Assembly: GCF_030296575.1 (NCBI RefSeq)
Contig: NZ_AP027729.1
Span: forward strand, 3,162,001-3,226,000
DNA: 64,000 nt
Direction of reading: 5' to 3'
Source of the DNA: Paraoerskovia sediminicola
GTDB lineage: Bacteria; Actinomycetota; Actinomycetes; Actinomycetales; Cellulomonadaceae
A program made the position numbers and the translations under genes. Below are positions 8,769-17,855 of the stretch, piece after piece. Every line of letters starts with the position of its first letter. Position 1 is the first letter of the stretch. Under the pieces are notes generated by a model, which saw nothing but the letters and a program-made list of their open reading frames with translations, was not told the origin of the DNA and did no database searches.

Positions 8769-10930
8769 TCACTCGCGCGCGTCACCGGCGGCGGAACCAG
8801 GTCCGGAACCGGCTCCGCCGGCACGGTCCGTCGGGCTCGTCGTGTCAGTTGCCTCCGTGGGGTCCTGGTCCGCAGGCACGTCCGGCTCAGAACCGCCGGA
8901 CGACGTCCCCGGGTCCGCGGGCACCTCCACCTCGCCGCCCTCGCCGTCGCTGACCGGAGCCGCGAACTGGCTCTGGTAGAGCCGCGCGTAGGCGCCCCCG
9001 GCCTCCAGGAGATTCTCGTGAGAGCCCTGCTCGACGATCGACCCGCTCTCCATGACGAGGATGACGTCGGCATCGCGGATCGTGGAGAGCCGGTGCGCGA
9101 TGACGAACGCCGTGCGCCCGCTGCGCAGGGCGTTCATCGCCTGCTGGACGAGCACCTCGGTGCGGGTGTCGACGGAGCTGGTCGCCTCGTCGAGGATCAG
9201 GATCGCCGGGTCGGCCAGGAACGCCCGCGCGATCGTCAGGAGCTGCTTCTCCCCGCGCTCACGCTCCCGCCCTCGTCGTCGAGCTCAGTCGCGTACCCGT
9301 CGGGCAACGTCCGGACGAAGGAGTCGACGTGGGTGGCCTCGGTCGCGGCGCGGAACGCCGCCTCGTCGACCGTCGCCCCCTCGCGGACGCCGTACCGCAG
9401 GTTCTCCTCGATCGTCCCGCCGAACAGCCACGTGTCCTGCAGGACCATGCCGATGTCCTGGCGCAGCTCGTCCCGGGTCATCTCCCGGGTGTCGACACCG
9501 TCGAGCGTGATGCGCCCGCCACCGACCTCGTAGAACCGCATCACGAGGTTGACCAGCGTCGTCTTCCCCGCTCCGGTGGGCCCGACGATCGCGACCGTCT
9601 GGCCGGGCTCGACCACGAGGTCGAGGTGCTCGATGAGCGGCCGCTCGGGGTCGTACGAGAAGGAGACGTCCTCGAACGCGACCCGCCCGCGCACGGGGCT
9701 CACCGATGCGCCGGACGCCGGGTCGAGGGTCTGCTCCTGCGCGTCGAGGAGGTCGAACACGCGCTCCGCCGAGGCGACGCCAGACTGCAGCAGGTTCATC
9801 ATCGACGCGATCTGCGTGATCGGCTGCGTGAACTGCCGCGAGTACTGGATGAACGCCTGCACGTCGCCGAGGGTCAGGGAACCGTTCGCCACCTTGAGCC
9901 CGCCGACCACCGCCACGATCACGTAGTTGAGGTTCGCGACGAAGCCCATCGCGGGCTGGATGGTGCCGGAGATCGCCTGGGCCCGGAAGCTCGACCCGTA
10001 GAGCGCCTCGTTCTCCCGGTCGAAGTCCTCGAGCGCGGTGGCCTGGTGCCCGTAGACCTTGACGAGCGTGTGCCCGGTGAACATCTCCTCGACGTGACCG
10101 TTGAGGCGACCGGTCGACGCCCACTGCTCGGTGAACTGCGGCTTCGAGCGCTTCGCGATCATCATCGTGATGACGATGCTCAGCGGCACGGTGATCAGCG
10201 CGATCACGGCGAGCAGCGGCGAGATCCAGAACATCATCGCCAGGACGCCGATCACGGTGAGCACCGCGGTGACGAGCTGCGACAGCGTCTGCTGCATGGT
10301 CTGCGACACGTTGTCGATGTCGTTGGTGACCCGCGAGAGGATCTCGCCCCTCTGGTTGCGGTCGAAGTAGGACAGCGGCAGCCGGTTCAGCTTCGCCTCG
10401 GCGTCGGCCCGCAGCGTGCGCGCGGTGCGCTGCACGACGATCGCCGTCAGCCGGCCCTGGAGCCAGCCGAACAGGAACGAGGCGAGGTAGACCAGGGCGA
10501 CGAGCAGCAGGATCTGGCCGAGCAGCGTGAAGTCGATGCCGTCGCCGGGGACCACGTTCGTCCCGGAGACCATGTCCGCGATGTCGTCCTGCCCCTGGGA
10601 CCGCAGACCCTGGATCGCCTGGTCCTGGGTGATGCCCGCAGGCAGCTGTTTGCCGATGATCCCGTCGAAGATGACGTTCGTCGCCTCGCCGAGGATCTTC
10701 GGCCCCGCGACCGCGGCGGCGACCGAGACGACGCCCAGCACGAGGATGAGCCCGATGAGCATCCGCTCGGGGCGCAGCCGCCCGGCGAACCGGGCGAGCG
10801 TCGCGCGGAAGTTCATCGCCTTCTCGCCGGGCATGCCCATGCCACCGCCCATCGGGCCGTGACCCGGGCGCGGCGGCCGTGCCGGCGCGCCGGCGCCGGT
10901 GGCGCTCGGTGTCGTGGTCTTGTCGCTCAT
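8769..10930 (-). CDS. ABC exporter half-transporter, catalytic subunit of a heterodimer (apparent frameshift)
   Basis: Type IV (B-type) ABC half-transporter: cytosolic N-terminal extension, six membrane helices (about residues 45-330), then an ATPase domain with Walker [10 protein letters not shown]. The frame breaks at the C-run 9251-9254 (sense GGGG). Restoring one G joins GSVSAG to [28 protein letters not shown], giving 720 aa with a canonical Walker B Asp-Glu, H-loop (IAHRLSTI) and an acidic, Pro-rich C-terminal tail. Its signature is the degenerate VSAGEKQ. The start overlaps the upstream partner by 4 nt (ATGA). Together they form a heterodimeric multidrug- or lipid-type exporter of the TmrAB/BmrCD class; the substrate is unknown. 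Confidence 0.87.
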
Positions 10931-12666
10931 GCCGTCGCCTCCTCGGCCGAGAGCTGGGAGTAGACGATCTCCTGATACGTCTCGTTGGTCGCCAGCAGGT
11001 CGTCGTGCGTGCCCTGCCCGACGACGCGGCCGTGCTCAAGGACGACGATCACCTCCGCGCTGCGGATCGTGGCCACGCGCTGCGCGACGACGATCACCGC
11101 GGAGTCACGCGTCTTCGGCACGAGCGCCGCGCGCAGGGCCGCGTCCGTGGCGTAGTCGAGCGCCGAGAACGAGTCGTCGAACAGGTAGATGCGCGGGTCC
11201 CGGATCACCGCCCGCGCGATCGCGAGCCGCTGACGCTGGCCGCCGGAGAAGTTGGACCCGCCCTGCGAGACCGGGGCCTCGAGCCCCGCGTCGAGGCTCT
11301 CCACGAACGAGCGCGCCTGGGCGACCTCGAGCGCCTCCCACATCTGCGCCTCGGTCGCCTGCGGGTTGCCGTACCTGAGGTTGTCGGCGACGGTCCCCGA
11401 GAAGAGGAACGCCTTCTGCGGCACGAGACCGATGAGGGACCCGAGATCCGCCCCCGAGAGCTCGCGGATGTCGATCCCGTCGATGCGGACCGAGCCCGCC
11501 GTGACGTCGAAGAGGCGCGGGACCAGGTTGAGCAGGGTCGTCTTGCCGGAGCCGGTCGAGCCGATGATCGCGGTCGTCCGCCCGGGCTCGGCGACCAGGT
11601 CGATGTCCTCGAGCACCGGTTCCTCGGCGCCCGGGTAGCGGAACTGGGCCCCGACGAGCTCGAGCCGACCGGTCGGCCGCTCCGGCAGCGGCGTCGGGTC
11701 GTCCACCTCGACGACGCTCGACTCGGTGTCGAGGACCTCGTGGATCCGTTCGGCCGCGACGGCAGCGCGCGGCACCATGACGAACATCATCGTCGACATC
11801 ATCACGGCCATGAGGATGTACATGATGTAGCTCAGGAACGCCGTCAGCTCACCGATCTGCAGGTCACCGCTGTCGATCTGCCGGCCGCCGAACCACATCA
11901 CGGCGACGCTCGACAGGTTCATGACGAACATGACCGTCGGGAACATCAGCGCCATGAGCTTCCCGGCGCGCAGCGACGTGTCGAACAGCGCCTCGTTGGC
12001 GACCTCGAACCGCTCCTCCTCGTGCCGCTCGCGCACGAACGCGCGGATCACGCGGATGCCCGTGATCTGCTCGCGCATCACCTGGTTGATCCGGTCGATG
12101 CGCTTCTGCATGACCCGGAAGTACGGGACCATGCGCGAGATGATGAGGCCGACCACGACCACCAGGACGGGCACGACCACCACGAGCAGCAACGACAGCG
12201 CCGGGTCCTCCTGCAGCGCCATGATGATCCCGCCGACCAGCATGATCGGCGCCATGATCATGATCGTGAACGACATGAGCACGACCATCTGGACCTGCTG
12301 CACGTCGTTCGTCGACCGCGTGATCAGGGACGGCGCACCGAACTTGTTGACCTCCTGCGCCGAGAACGTCTGCACCTGGGTGAAGAAGCCCCGGCGCACG
12401 TCGCGACCGAACGACATCGCGGCCTTGGCGCCGAAGTACACGGCGACGACCGCGCAGATCACCTGGCCGAGGCTGATGGCGAGCATCACGCCGCCGGTGC
12501 GCAGGATGTAGTCCGTGTCGCCCTGGGAGACGCCCTGGTCGATGATGTCGGCGTTCAGGCTGGGCAGGTACAGGGTCGCGAGCGTCTGCGCGAGCTGGAG
12601 GACCAGGACGAGCGTGATCGCCCCGACGTAGGGGCGCAGGTATTCGCGCAGCAGTCGGACGAGCAT
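10927..12666 (-). CDS. ABC exporter half-transporter, non-catalytic-site subunit of a heterodimer
   Basis: 579-aa half-transporter with an N-terminal six-helix membrane domain and an ATPase domain: Walker A GSTGSGKTT, Q-loop LVPQKAFLF, canonical signature FSGGQRQR and Walker B IYLFDDS. The residue after the Walker B Asp is Asp where the catalytic Glu normally sits, and the switch His is replaced by Gln (VVAQRVATI). This marks the degenerate half of an asymmetric exporter, complementing the next gene, which has the Glu but a poor signature. A GGAGG site lies 5 nt before ATG, and a perfect 17-bp palindrome starts 13 bp further upstream. First gene of the exporter operon. Confidence 0.9.
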   Translation of the reverse strand: MLVRLLREYLRPYVGAITLVLVLQLAQTLATLYLPSLNADIIDQGVSQGDTDYILRTGGVMLAISLGQVICAVVAVYFGAKAAMSFGRDVRRGFFTQVQTFSAQEVNKFGAPSLITRSTNDVQQVQMVVLMSFTIMIMAPIMLVGGIIMALQEDPALSLLLVVVVPVLVVVVGLIISRMVPYFRVMQKRIDRINQVMREQITGIRVIRAFVRERHEEERFEVANEALFDTSLRAGKLMALMFPTVMFVMNLSSVAVMWFGGRQIDSGDLQIGELTAFLSYIMYILMAVMMSTMMFVMVPRAAVAAERIHEVLDTESSVVEVDDPTPLPERPTGRLELVGAQFRYPGAEEPVLEDIDLVAEPGRTTAIIGSTGSGKTTLLNLVPRLFDVTAGSVRIDGIDIRELSGADLGSLIGLVPQKAFLFSGTVADNLRYGNPQATEAQMWEALEVAQARSFVESLDAGLEAPVSQGGSNFSGGQRQRLAIARAVIRDPRIYLFDDSFSALDYATDAALRAALVPKTRDSAVIVVAQRVATIRSAEVIVVLEHGRVVGQGTHDDLLATNETYQEIVYSQLSAEEATA

Positions 12667-12679
12667 GGGCCTCCGTCAC

Positions 12680-12715
12680 GGATCGCAGTCGCGTCGTTCG
12701 ACGCGACTGCGATCC
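12680..12715. promoter_or_regulatory. Perfect 36-bp palindrome upstream of the ABC exporter operon
   Basis: The arm GGATCGCAGTCGCGTCG (12680-12696) is followed by TT and its exact reverse complement (12699-12715). It ends 13 bp before the first exporter gene's start codon, immediately upstream of its GGAGG. It also lies about 80 bp beyond the stop of the SPFH gene on the same strand. No T-tract follows. It could be an operator for a drug-responsive repressor encoded elsewhere, or a leader hairpin/terminator. Its closeness to the ribosome site favours control of the exporter. Confidence 0.75.
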
Positions 12716-12795
12716 TACTGCCGCGACGGCGGCCGGTCCGGGTCTGATGCTGGACCATCACCATGCCCCGTGAACTGCGGCTGGACGCCGGTGCG

Positions 12796-14028
12796 CTAGC
12801 TCTTGTCGTCGTCCTGGACGGGCGGCGGCGGGACGTCGTTCGTCGGGTCGGGGACGCCGGGCAGGGGTCGCGGCGGGGTGGACCCGGCGGCCGCGCCCGA
12901 GCGGCGCGCACCGGCCGGGCGCTGACCCGACTCGGAGGCAGGGTCGAAGGGCCGACCCGAGTAGGTCCCGGCGCTCGTCGCGTCGGCCGTCGCCGCCTGG
13001 GCCTGGCGCCGCGCCTCGGCCAGCGCCTCCGCGGGGTCGGTCAACGACGTGCCGAGGGCGGAGCGCTGCCGACGTCGTCCGCCGCCCTCGTCCCCCGCGT
13101 CGTCGCCGTCGGCACCACCGGTCGGCGTCACGCCGCCGGCGCCGTCGCCGAACCCCTTCGTGATCGAGTCGAGCGCGGCCGTGAACTCGGTCGGGACGAA
13201 CCACATCTTCGAGGACTGGGTGTCGGCGATCTGCGGGAGCATCTGCAGGTACTGGTAGGCCAGCAGCTTCGGGTCGGCGTCGCCCTCGTGGATCGCGTCG
13301 AACACCTGGAGGATCGCTCGCGCCTCGCCCTCCGCCTGGAGGATCGCCGACTGCGCCTGACCCTCGGCGCGCAGGATCTGCGACTGCTTCTCGCCCTCGG
13401 CCGTGAGGATCTGCGACTGCTTGACACCCTCGGCGGTCAGGATCGTCGCGCGGCGGTCGCGCTCGGCGCGCATCTGCTGCTCCATGGCGCCCTGCACGCT
13501 CTGCGGCGGGTCGATCGACTTGAGCTCGACACGGTTGACACGAATCCCCCAGCGCCCGGTCGCCTCGTCGAGGACCCCGCGGAGCTGGCCGTTGATCTGG
13601 TCGCGGCTCGTCAGCGTCTGCTCCAGGTCCATGGACCCGATGACGTTGCGCAGGGTCGTGACGGTGAGCTGCTCGATCGCCGTGATGTAGTTGGCGATCT
13701 CGTAGACCGCGGACTTCGGGTCCGTCACCTGGAAGTAGATGACCGTGTCGATGCTCACGACGAGGTTGTCGGAGGTGATCACCGGCTGCGGCGGGAACGA
13801 GACGACCTGCTCACGCAGGTCGACGCCGGCCCGCTGACGGTCGATGAACGGCACCAGCAGGTGCAGGCCCGCGTCCAGGGTGCGCGAGTACCGGCCGAGC
13901 CGCTCGACGATCACCGCGGTGGCCTGCGGGACGATCTGCACCGCCTTCGCGAGCGCGACGAGCACGAAGATGACGACGACCGCGAGTACCACGTACAGCG
14001 CGATCGTCCCGAAACCTGGGTCGTCCAT
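12796..14028 (-). CDS. SPFH/band-7 (stomatin-like, QmcA-type) membrane protein
   Basis: 410 aa with one N-terminal membrane segment (about residues 9-28). It is followed by the SPFH domain (VPQATAVIVERLGRY...GLHLLVPFIDR; VVSIDTVIYFQV) and a long charged helical region with tandem AEG repeats (ILTAEGVKQSQ / ILTAEGEKQSQ / ILRAEGQAQS / ILQAEGEA). The C-terminal 130 residues are Gly/Pro/Asp-rich and likely disordered. SPFH proteins oligomerise into membrane scaffolds or microdomains, and NfeD partners such as the upstream gene commonly accompany them. A role in membrane organisation or protease regulation is a family inference. Confidence 0.9.
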   Translation of the reverse strand: MDDPGFGTIALYVVLAVVVIFVLVALAKAVQIVPQATAVIVERLGRYSRTLDAGLHLLVPFIDRQRAGVDLREQVVSFPPQPVITSDNLVVSIDTVIYFQVTDPKSAVYEIANYITAIEQLTVTTLRNVIGSMDLEQTLTSRDQINGQLRGVLDEATGRWGIRVNRVELKSIDPPQSVQGAMEQQMRAERDRRATILTAEGVKQSQILTAEGEKQSQILRAEGQAQSAILQAEGEARAILQVFDAIHEGDADPKLLAYQYLQMLPQIADTQSSKMWFVPTEFTAALDSITKGFGDGAGGVTPTGGADGDDAGDEGGGRRRQRSALGTSLTDPAEALAEARRQAQAATADATSAGTYSGRPFDPASESGQRPAGARRSGAAAGSTPPRPLPGVPDPTNDVPPPPVQDDDKS

Positions 14029-14049
14029 GAACTTTGTCCTCCGGTCGGT

Positions 14050-14115
14050 GGTGCGGGTGCTCGGTGTTCTGGGCGGTGCGAGTGCTCGAGATCTCCCGTC
14101 GGTGCGGGTGCCCGG
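14050..14115. repeat. Three imperfect 15-bp direct repeats between nfeD and the SPFH gene
   Basis: Copies of GGTGCGGGTGCTCGG occur at 14050-14064, 14075-14089 (GGTGCGAGTGCTCGA) and 14101-14115 (GGTGCGGGTGCCCGG), spaced 25-26 bp. They fill the 92-bp intergenic gap ahead of the SPFH start codon. They may be spaced regulator sites or simple GC-rich duplications. Confidence 0.55.
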
Positions 14116-14121
14116 AGCGCG

Positions 14122-14595
14122 CTAGGCGGTCGCGGGCGTTCCCGTCGCGCCGGTGCCGTGGTCGGCGGCCTCGCCGCGGACGACGGCCGTCGCGCCGTCG
14201 ATCCGGACGACCCGGACCTCCGCGCCGCTCGGCAGGGACGGGGCGTCCTCCTCGACGCGGGCGGACCACACCTCGCCGGAGAGCTTGACCAGGCCGCTGA
14301 GCTCGGTGACCGTCTCGACGACCACGGCCTGGCGGCCGACGTGCGCCGCGACGTTGGTCTCCGCGAGCGGGACCCGGGAGCGCAGGTGCCGCAGGAGCCA
14401 CGGCCTCAGGGTGAACAGGAGCAGCGCCGAGACCACGCAGGCGACGACGATCTGGAGCCACACCGGCCCGCCGAGCCCGGCCACGACGGCACCGCCGAGC
14501 GCGCCTCCGGCGAACATGATGATCACCAGGTCGAGCGAGATGATCTCGAGCAGACCGAGCAGTGCTGCTCCACCGACCCACCACAACCACGCCAT
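14122..14595 (-). CDS. NfeD-family membrane protein
   Basis: 157 aa. It has three or four closely packed hydrophobic segments in the first 80 residues (WWVGGAALLGLLEIISLDLVIIMF, GGAVVAGLGGPVWLQIVVACVV). A C-terminal OB-fold-like beta domain follows (HVGRQAVVVETVTELSGLVKLSGEVWSAR...VRVVRIDGATAVV), as in short NfeD1b proteins. It pairs with the downstream SPFH gene, a conserved combination in which NfeD caps or modulates the SPFH scaffold. The alanine and glycine-rich tail is unremarkable. Confidence 0.88.
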   Translation of the reverse strand: MAWLWWVGGAALLGLLEIISLDLVIIMFAGGALGGAVVAGLGGPVWLQIVVACVVSALLLFTLRPWLLRHLRSRVPLAETNVAAHVGRQAVVVETVTELSGLVKLSGEVWSARVEEDAPSLPSGAEVRVVRIDGATAVVRGEAADHGTGATGTPATA

Positions 14596-14804
14596 CGTGC
14601 GCTCCTTCCCCGGGGCCCGGGCAGGGTGCCGGGATCACCGAGACATCGGGACCCCGAACCTGCACGCACGGGGCACGGGACCCCATCGCCGGTCGACGAC
14701 CGGCCTCTGCATCACCTTACCGAACCTTGACCGCTCCCGGAGGTTACCCACAGGTGCTGGTCGAGCCGGCCGGAGCCCGCGAGCGCTACCCCACGGGCCG
14801 ACGC

Positions 14805-15589
14805 TCAGAGCGCGGCGCGCGCCGTCCAGCGCCCGGCGTCGTGGGAGACCTCGAGGGGGTCCCGAAGGCCTCGCTGAGGTTCTCGGCGGTCATGATCTCG
14901 TCGATCGCTCCGGCCCGGAACACCCGGCCGTCCCGCACGAGCATGAGGTGCGTGAACCCGGGCGGGATCTCCTCGGGGTGGTGCGTGACGAGCACCAGCA
15001 CCGGCGAGGCCTTGTCGCCGGCGAGCTCGGCGAGGGCACCGACGAGCTCCTCCCTGCCACCGAGGTCGAGCCCTGCTGCGGGCTCGTCGAGCAGGAGCAG
15101 CTCGGGGTCCGTCATGAGCGAACGGGCGATCTGGACGCGCTTGCGCTCGCCCTCCGACAGCGTCCCGAAGTAGCGGCCTGCGAGGTGCTCGACACCGAAG
15201 ACCGAGAGCAGCGCCGTGGCGCGGTCCTCGTCGAACGCCTCGTACTCCTCGCGCCACCGGCCGGTCACCCCGTACGCCGCGGTGAGGACGACGTCGCGCA
15301 CGGTCTCGCCCTTGGGGATGAGCTCGGCGAGCGCCGCGCTGGCCAGGCCGATGCGCGGCCGCACCTCGAAGACGTCGACCTTGCCGAGCCGCTCACCGAG
15401 GATCTCGGCGACGCCCGAGGTCGGGTGCATCCGCGTCGACGCGATCTGCAGGAGGGTCGTCTTGCCCGCCCCGTTGGGCCCGAGCACCACCCAGCGCTCG
15501 CCCTCCTCGACCTGCCAGTCGACGCCGTCGAGGATGTTCGCGCCACCGCGTCGAACAGTGACACCCTGCAGGTCCAGAACCCAGCTCAT
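14805..15589 (-). CDS. YlmA/ModF-type single-domain ABC ATPase (apparent frameshift at C-terminus)
   Basis: Stand-alone ATP-binding cassette with Walker A LGPNGAGKTT, a Q-loop region, signature LSEGERKRVQIARS, Walker B LLLLDEPAAGLD and H-loop THHPEE. The HPEEIPPGFTHLMLVRDG segment is characteristic of the actinobacterial YlmA-like group, which lacks a neighbouring permease. The frame breaks at the G-run 14855-14859 (sense CCCCC). One restored C gives the family-typical ending PLEVSHDAGRWTARAAL at TGA 14805, 261 aa. Its role is unclear; such proteins are sometimes linked to molybdate or other import, or to ribosome-associated functions. The start is separated by only 26 bp from the divergent unknown gene. 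Confidence 0.83.
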
Positions 15590-15615
15590 GTCCCCGACCC
15601 TATAGGTTTGCCGCC

Positions 15616-16455
15616 GTGGAAATGCGCACCTCGAACCTCTCGCGGAGTGTCCGCCTCGCCCTCTGGGCCGACCAGGTCGGCCGTGGTCGCGCTGCGGGGG
15701 CGGACGCCGTCCGCGCGGTCACGCTGGACGACGAACCTCACACGGTGGTCGGTCTCGAGGGTCGCCCCGACGGGGCGACCCTCGAGGACCTCCTCGCGGC
15801 ACTGAGCCTGCCGGGCACGACGCTCGCGGCCGCTCTGCCGGCCCCTGGGGACGTGGCCGGAGTCCCCGCGAGCATCGCCACCGACGCCACCGAGGCGGGA
15901 GAAGCGCTGCTCGTGGAGGCAGGCGACGCTCGCGGGGCACCGCACGGCGGCGGCGCCACCGGCGGCGGGACCCGCCCCGCGTGGGCCGTCGTCCCGGAGG
16001 TCGTCGAGTTCGGCTCCGATCTCGAGCCCGGCCACCTCGTCACCTGGCACGTGCGCGAGGTGGAACCGTGGAGCGCGAGGTTCCTGGCCGCCGTCGGCTC
16101 CCCGGCCGACGCGGAGAGGGAGCTGCGCGTCGCGCTGCTCACGGCCACCGAGGCGCTGGACCGCCTCGACGTCGCCCGCTGGCGGGAGGACGCCGCGGAC
16201 GGGATCGCCGCGCTGCGGGACGACGGCGGACCCGCCTGGTTGCCGCCGCGCCTCGCCCCGCGGCGCGCCCGGACCCTCACGCTCGCGGTGCGGCTGCGCC
16301 GCATCGTCGAGCTCGGCTCGGTGGACGAGGGCGGGGCGGTGAACCTGTGGCAGGCCGACCAGCGCGGCGCGGCGCTGCAGTCCGTGGAGCAGACCTCACG
16401 ACGCGCACTGAGCGCCGTCACGGCGAACATCGTCCCCGACGCCGCCGCGGACTGA
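15616..16455 (+). CDS. Conserved hypothetical actinobacterial protein
   Basis: 279 aa and not recognised. It begins VEMRTSNLSRSVRLALWADQV, has a central glycine-rich stretch (GGGATGGG near residue 115) and a WHVREVEPWSARFLAAVGSPADAERELR segment. The C-terminal half is Arg- and Ala-rich and probably helical. No signal peptide, membrane segment or cofactor motif is visible; a cytoplasmic protein is expected. It has a GTG start, and TAGGTT at 15603-15608 lies 7 nt upstream as a possible -10 for a leaderless transcript. Divergent from the YlmA-type ATPase and convergent with glgA. Confidence 0.7.
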   Translation: MEMRTSNLSRSVRLALWADQVGRGRAAGADAVRAVTLDDEPHTVVGLEGRPDGATLEDLLAALSLPGTTLAAALPAPGDVAGVPASIATDATEAGEALLVEAGDARGAPHGGGATGGGTRPAWAVVPEVVEFGSDLEPGHLVTWHVREVEPWSARFLAAVGSPADAERELRVALLTATEALDRLDVARWREDAADGIAALRDDGGPAWLPPRLAPRRARTLTLAVRLRRIVELGSVDEGGAVNLWQADQRGAALQSVEQTSRRALSAVTANIVPDAAAD

Positions 16456-16559
16456 GTCGCCCTGAGCCGGCTGAGTTGGACCGAGCGTGGGCTGAGGGGC
16501 GCGCCACAGTGGACCGAGGTGCGCCGCGGCGGGCCCACCACCGAACGGTCAGCGCTCAA

Positions 16560-17783
16560 TCAGCGCTCTGCGAGCACGCTCTCGTAGACGGCCATGGTGC
16601 GGTCCGCGATCGCGTCCCACGAGAAGTGGTCCTCGACCCGGCGCCGAGCGGCCACCCCGCGTTCCTCGGCGCGTGCCGGGTCTGCGACAGCGTCGCGCAG
16701 GGCGCCCGCCAGGTCGGCCACGAAGCGGTCCGGGTGCACCGGTGTGCCGGTGCCGTCGGTCACCTGCTCGATCGGCACGAGGGTCCCGGTGACGCCGTCG
16801 TCGATCACCTCAGGGATGCCGCCCGTCGCGGAGCCGACCACCGGCAGGCCGACCGCCATGGCCTCGAGGTTCACGATGCCCAGGGGCTCGTAGACCGACG
16901 GGCAGACGAACACGGTCGACGCCGCGAGCACCGCCACGAGCTGCTCGCGCGGCAGCATCTCCTCGATCCACACGACCCCGGTGCGCTCCGTGGAGAGGGT
17001 CGCGACGGCGTCGGACACCTCCCGGGCGATCTCCGGGGTGTCGGGTGCCCCCGCGCAGAGGATCACCTGGACCTCCGGAGGAAGCTCGCGCACGGCCCGC
17101 AGGAGGTACGGCAGGCCCTTCTGCCGCGTGATGCGCCCGACGAAGACGACGGCGGGACGGTCGGGGTCGATGCCGAGGCCCCGCACCACCCGGTCGGCGG
17201 TGGCACGCGCCTCGTCGGACTCGGGACGGGACCAGCCGTCGAGGTCGATCCCGTTGTGCACTACCCGGACCCGGGCGGGGTCCACGTCCGGGTAGGAGCG
17301 CAGGATGTCGGCGCGCATGCCCGCCGAGACGGCGATGATCGCGTCCGCGCCCTCGTAGGCGGTGCGCTCGGCCCAGCCCGACAGCCGGTACCCGCCGCCG
17401 AGCTGCTCGGCCTTCCACGGGCGCAGCGGCTCGAGCGAGTGCGCGGAGATCACGTGCGGGATCCCGTGCAAGAGCCCGGCCAGGTGCCCGCCCAGGTTCG
17501 CGTACCACGTGTGCGAGTGCACCAGGTCCGCGCCGCGGACGGCGTCGGCCATCTGGAGGTCGACGCCGAACGTCCGCAGCACCGGGTCGGCGCCCGCCAG
17601 CTCGGCCGGCACGTCGTAGCCGGTGACGCCCTGCTGCTCGTCACTTCCGGACCGCGGCCCGTCGAAGGCGTGGACGCGGACGTCCGCGCGGGGTCGCAGG
17701 ACCGCGGAGAGCTCGGCCACGTGGACGCCGGCACCCCCGTAGACGTGCGGAGGGTACTCACGGGTCAGCAGGTCGACTCTCAC
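16560..17783 (-). CDS. glgA: Glycogen synthase, GT4-type (GlgA/GlgM family)
   Basis: 407-aa retaining GT-B glycosyltransferase. The N-terminal domain has LTREYPPHVYGGAGVHV, where the donor-binding Gly loop lies. The C-terminal domain has FVGRITRQKGLPYLLRAV and a VCPSVYEPLGIVNLEAMA segment, which holds the E-x7-E type donor-site motif. This is the actinobacterial family in which the M. tuberculosis member (Rv1212c, GlgM) makes maltose-1-phosphate from ADP-glucose and glucose-1-phosphate, so either glucan elongation or M1P synthesis is possible. It is divergent from glgC, the same arrangement as in mycobacteria. GTG start; TAGTTT lies exactly 6 nt upstream, suggesting a leaderless mRNA. Confidence 0.9.
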   Translation of the reverse strand: MRVDLLTREYPPHVYGGAGVHVAELSAVLRPRADVRVHAFDGPRSGSDEQQGVTGYDVPAELAGADPVLRTFGVDLQMADAVRGADLVHSHTWYANLGGHLAGLLHGIPHVISAHSLEPLRPWKAEQLGGGYRLSGWAERTAYEGADAIIAVSAGMRADILRSYPDVDPARVRVVHNGIDLDGWSRPESDEARATADRVVRGLGIDPDRPAVVFVGRITRQKGLPYLLRAVRELPPEVQVILCAGAPDTPEIAREVSDAVATLSTERTGVVWIEEMLPREQLVAVLAASTVFVCPSVYEPLGIVNLEAMAVGLPVVGSATGGIPEVIDDGVTGTLVPIEQVTDGTGTPVHPDRFVADLAGALRDAVADPARAEERGVAARRRVEDHFSWDAIADRTMAVYESVLAER

Positions 17784-17855
17784 GACCCAAAACTATCCCG
17801 TCCACGGGTGACCGCGCAGGTGCGGGCCCAGCACGGCGGGGCATAGTGTCGCCCC
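17784..17855. promoter_or_regulatory. Divergent glgA-glgC promoter region
   Basis: 72 bp separate the two starts. On the plus strand TAGTGT (17844-17849) sits 6 nt before the glgC ATG; on the minus strand TAGTTT sits 6 nt before the glgA GTG. Neither gene has room for a ribosome site, so both transcripts look leaderless. No clear -35 or operator palindrome is visible. Confidence 0.5.
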
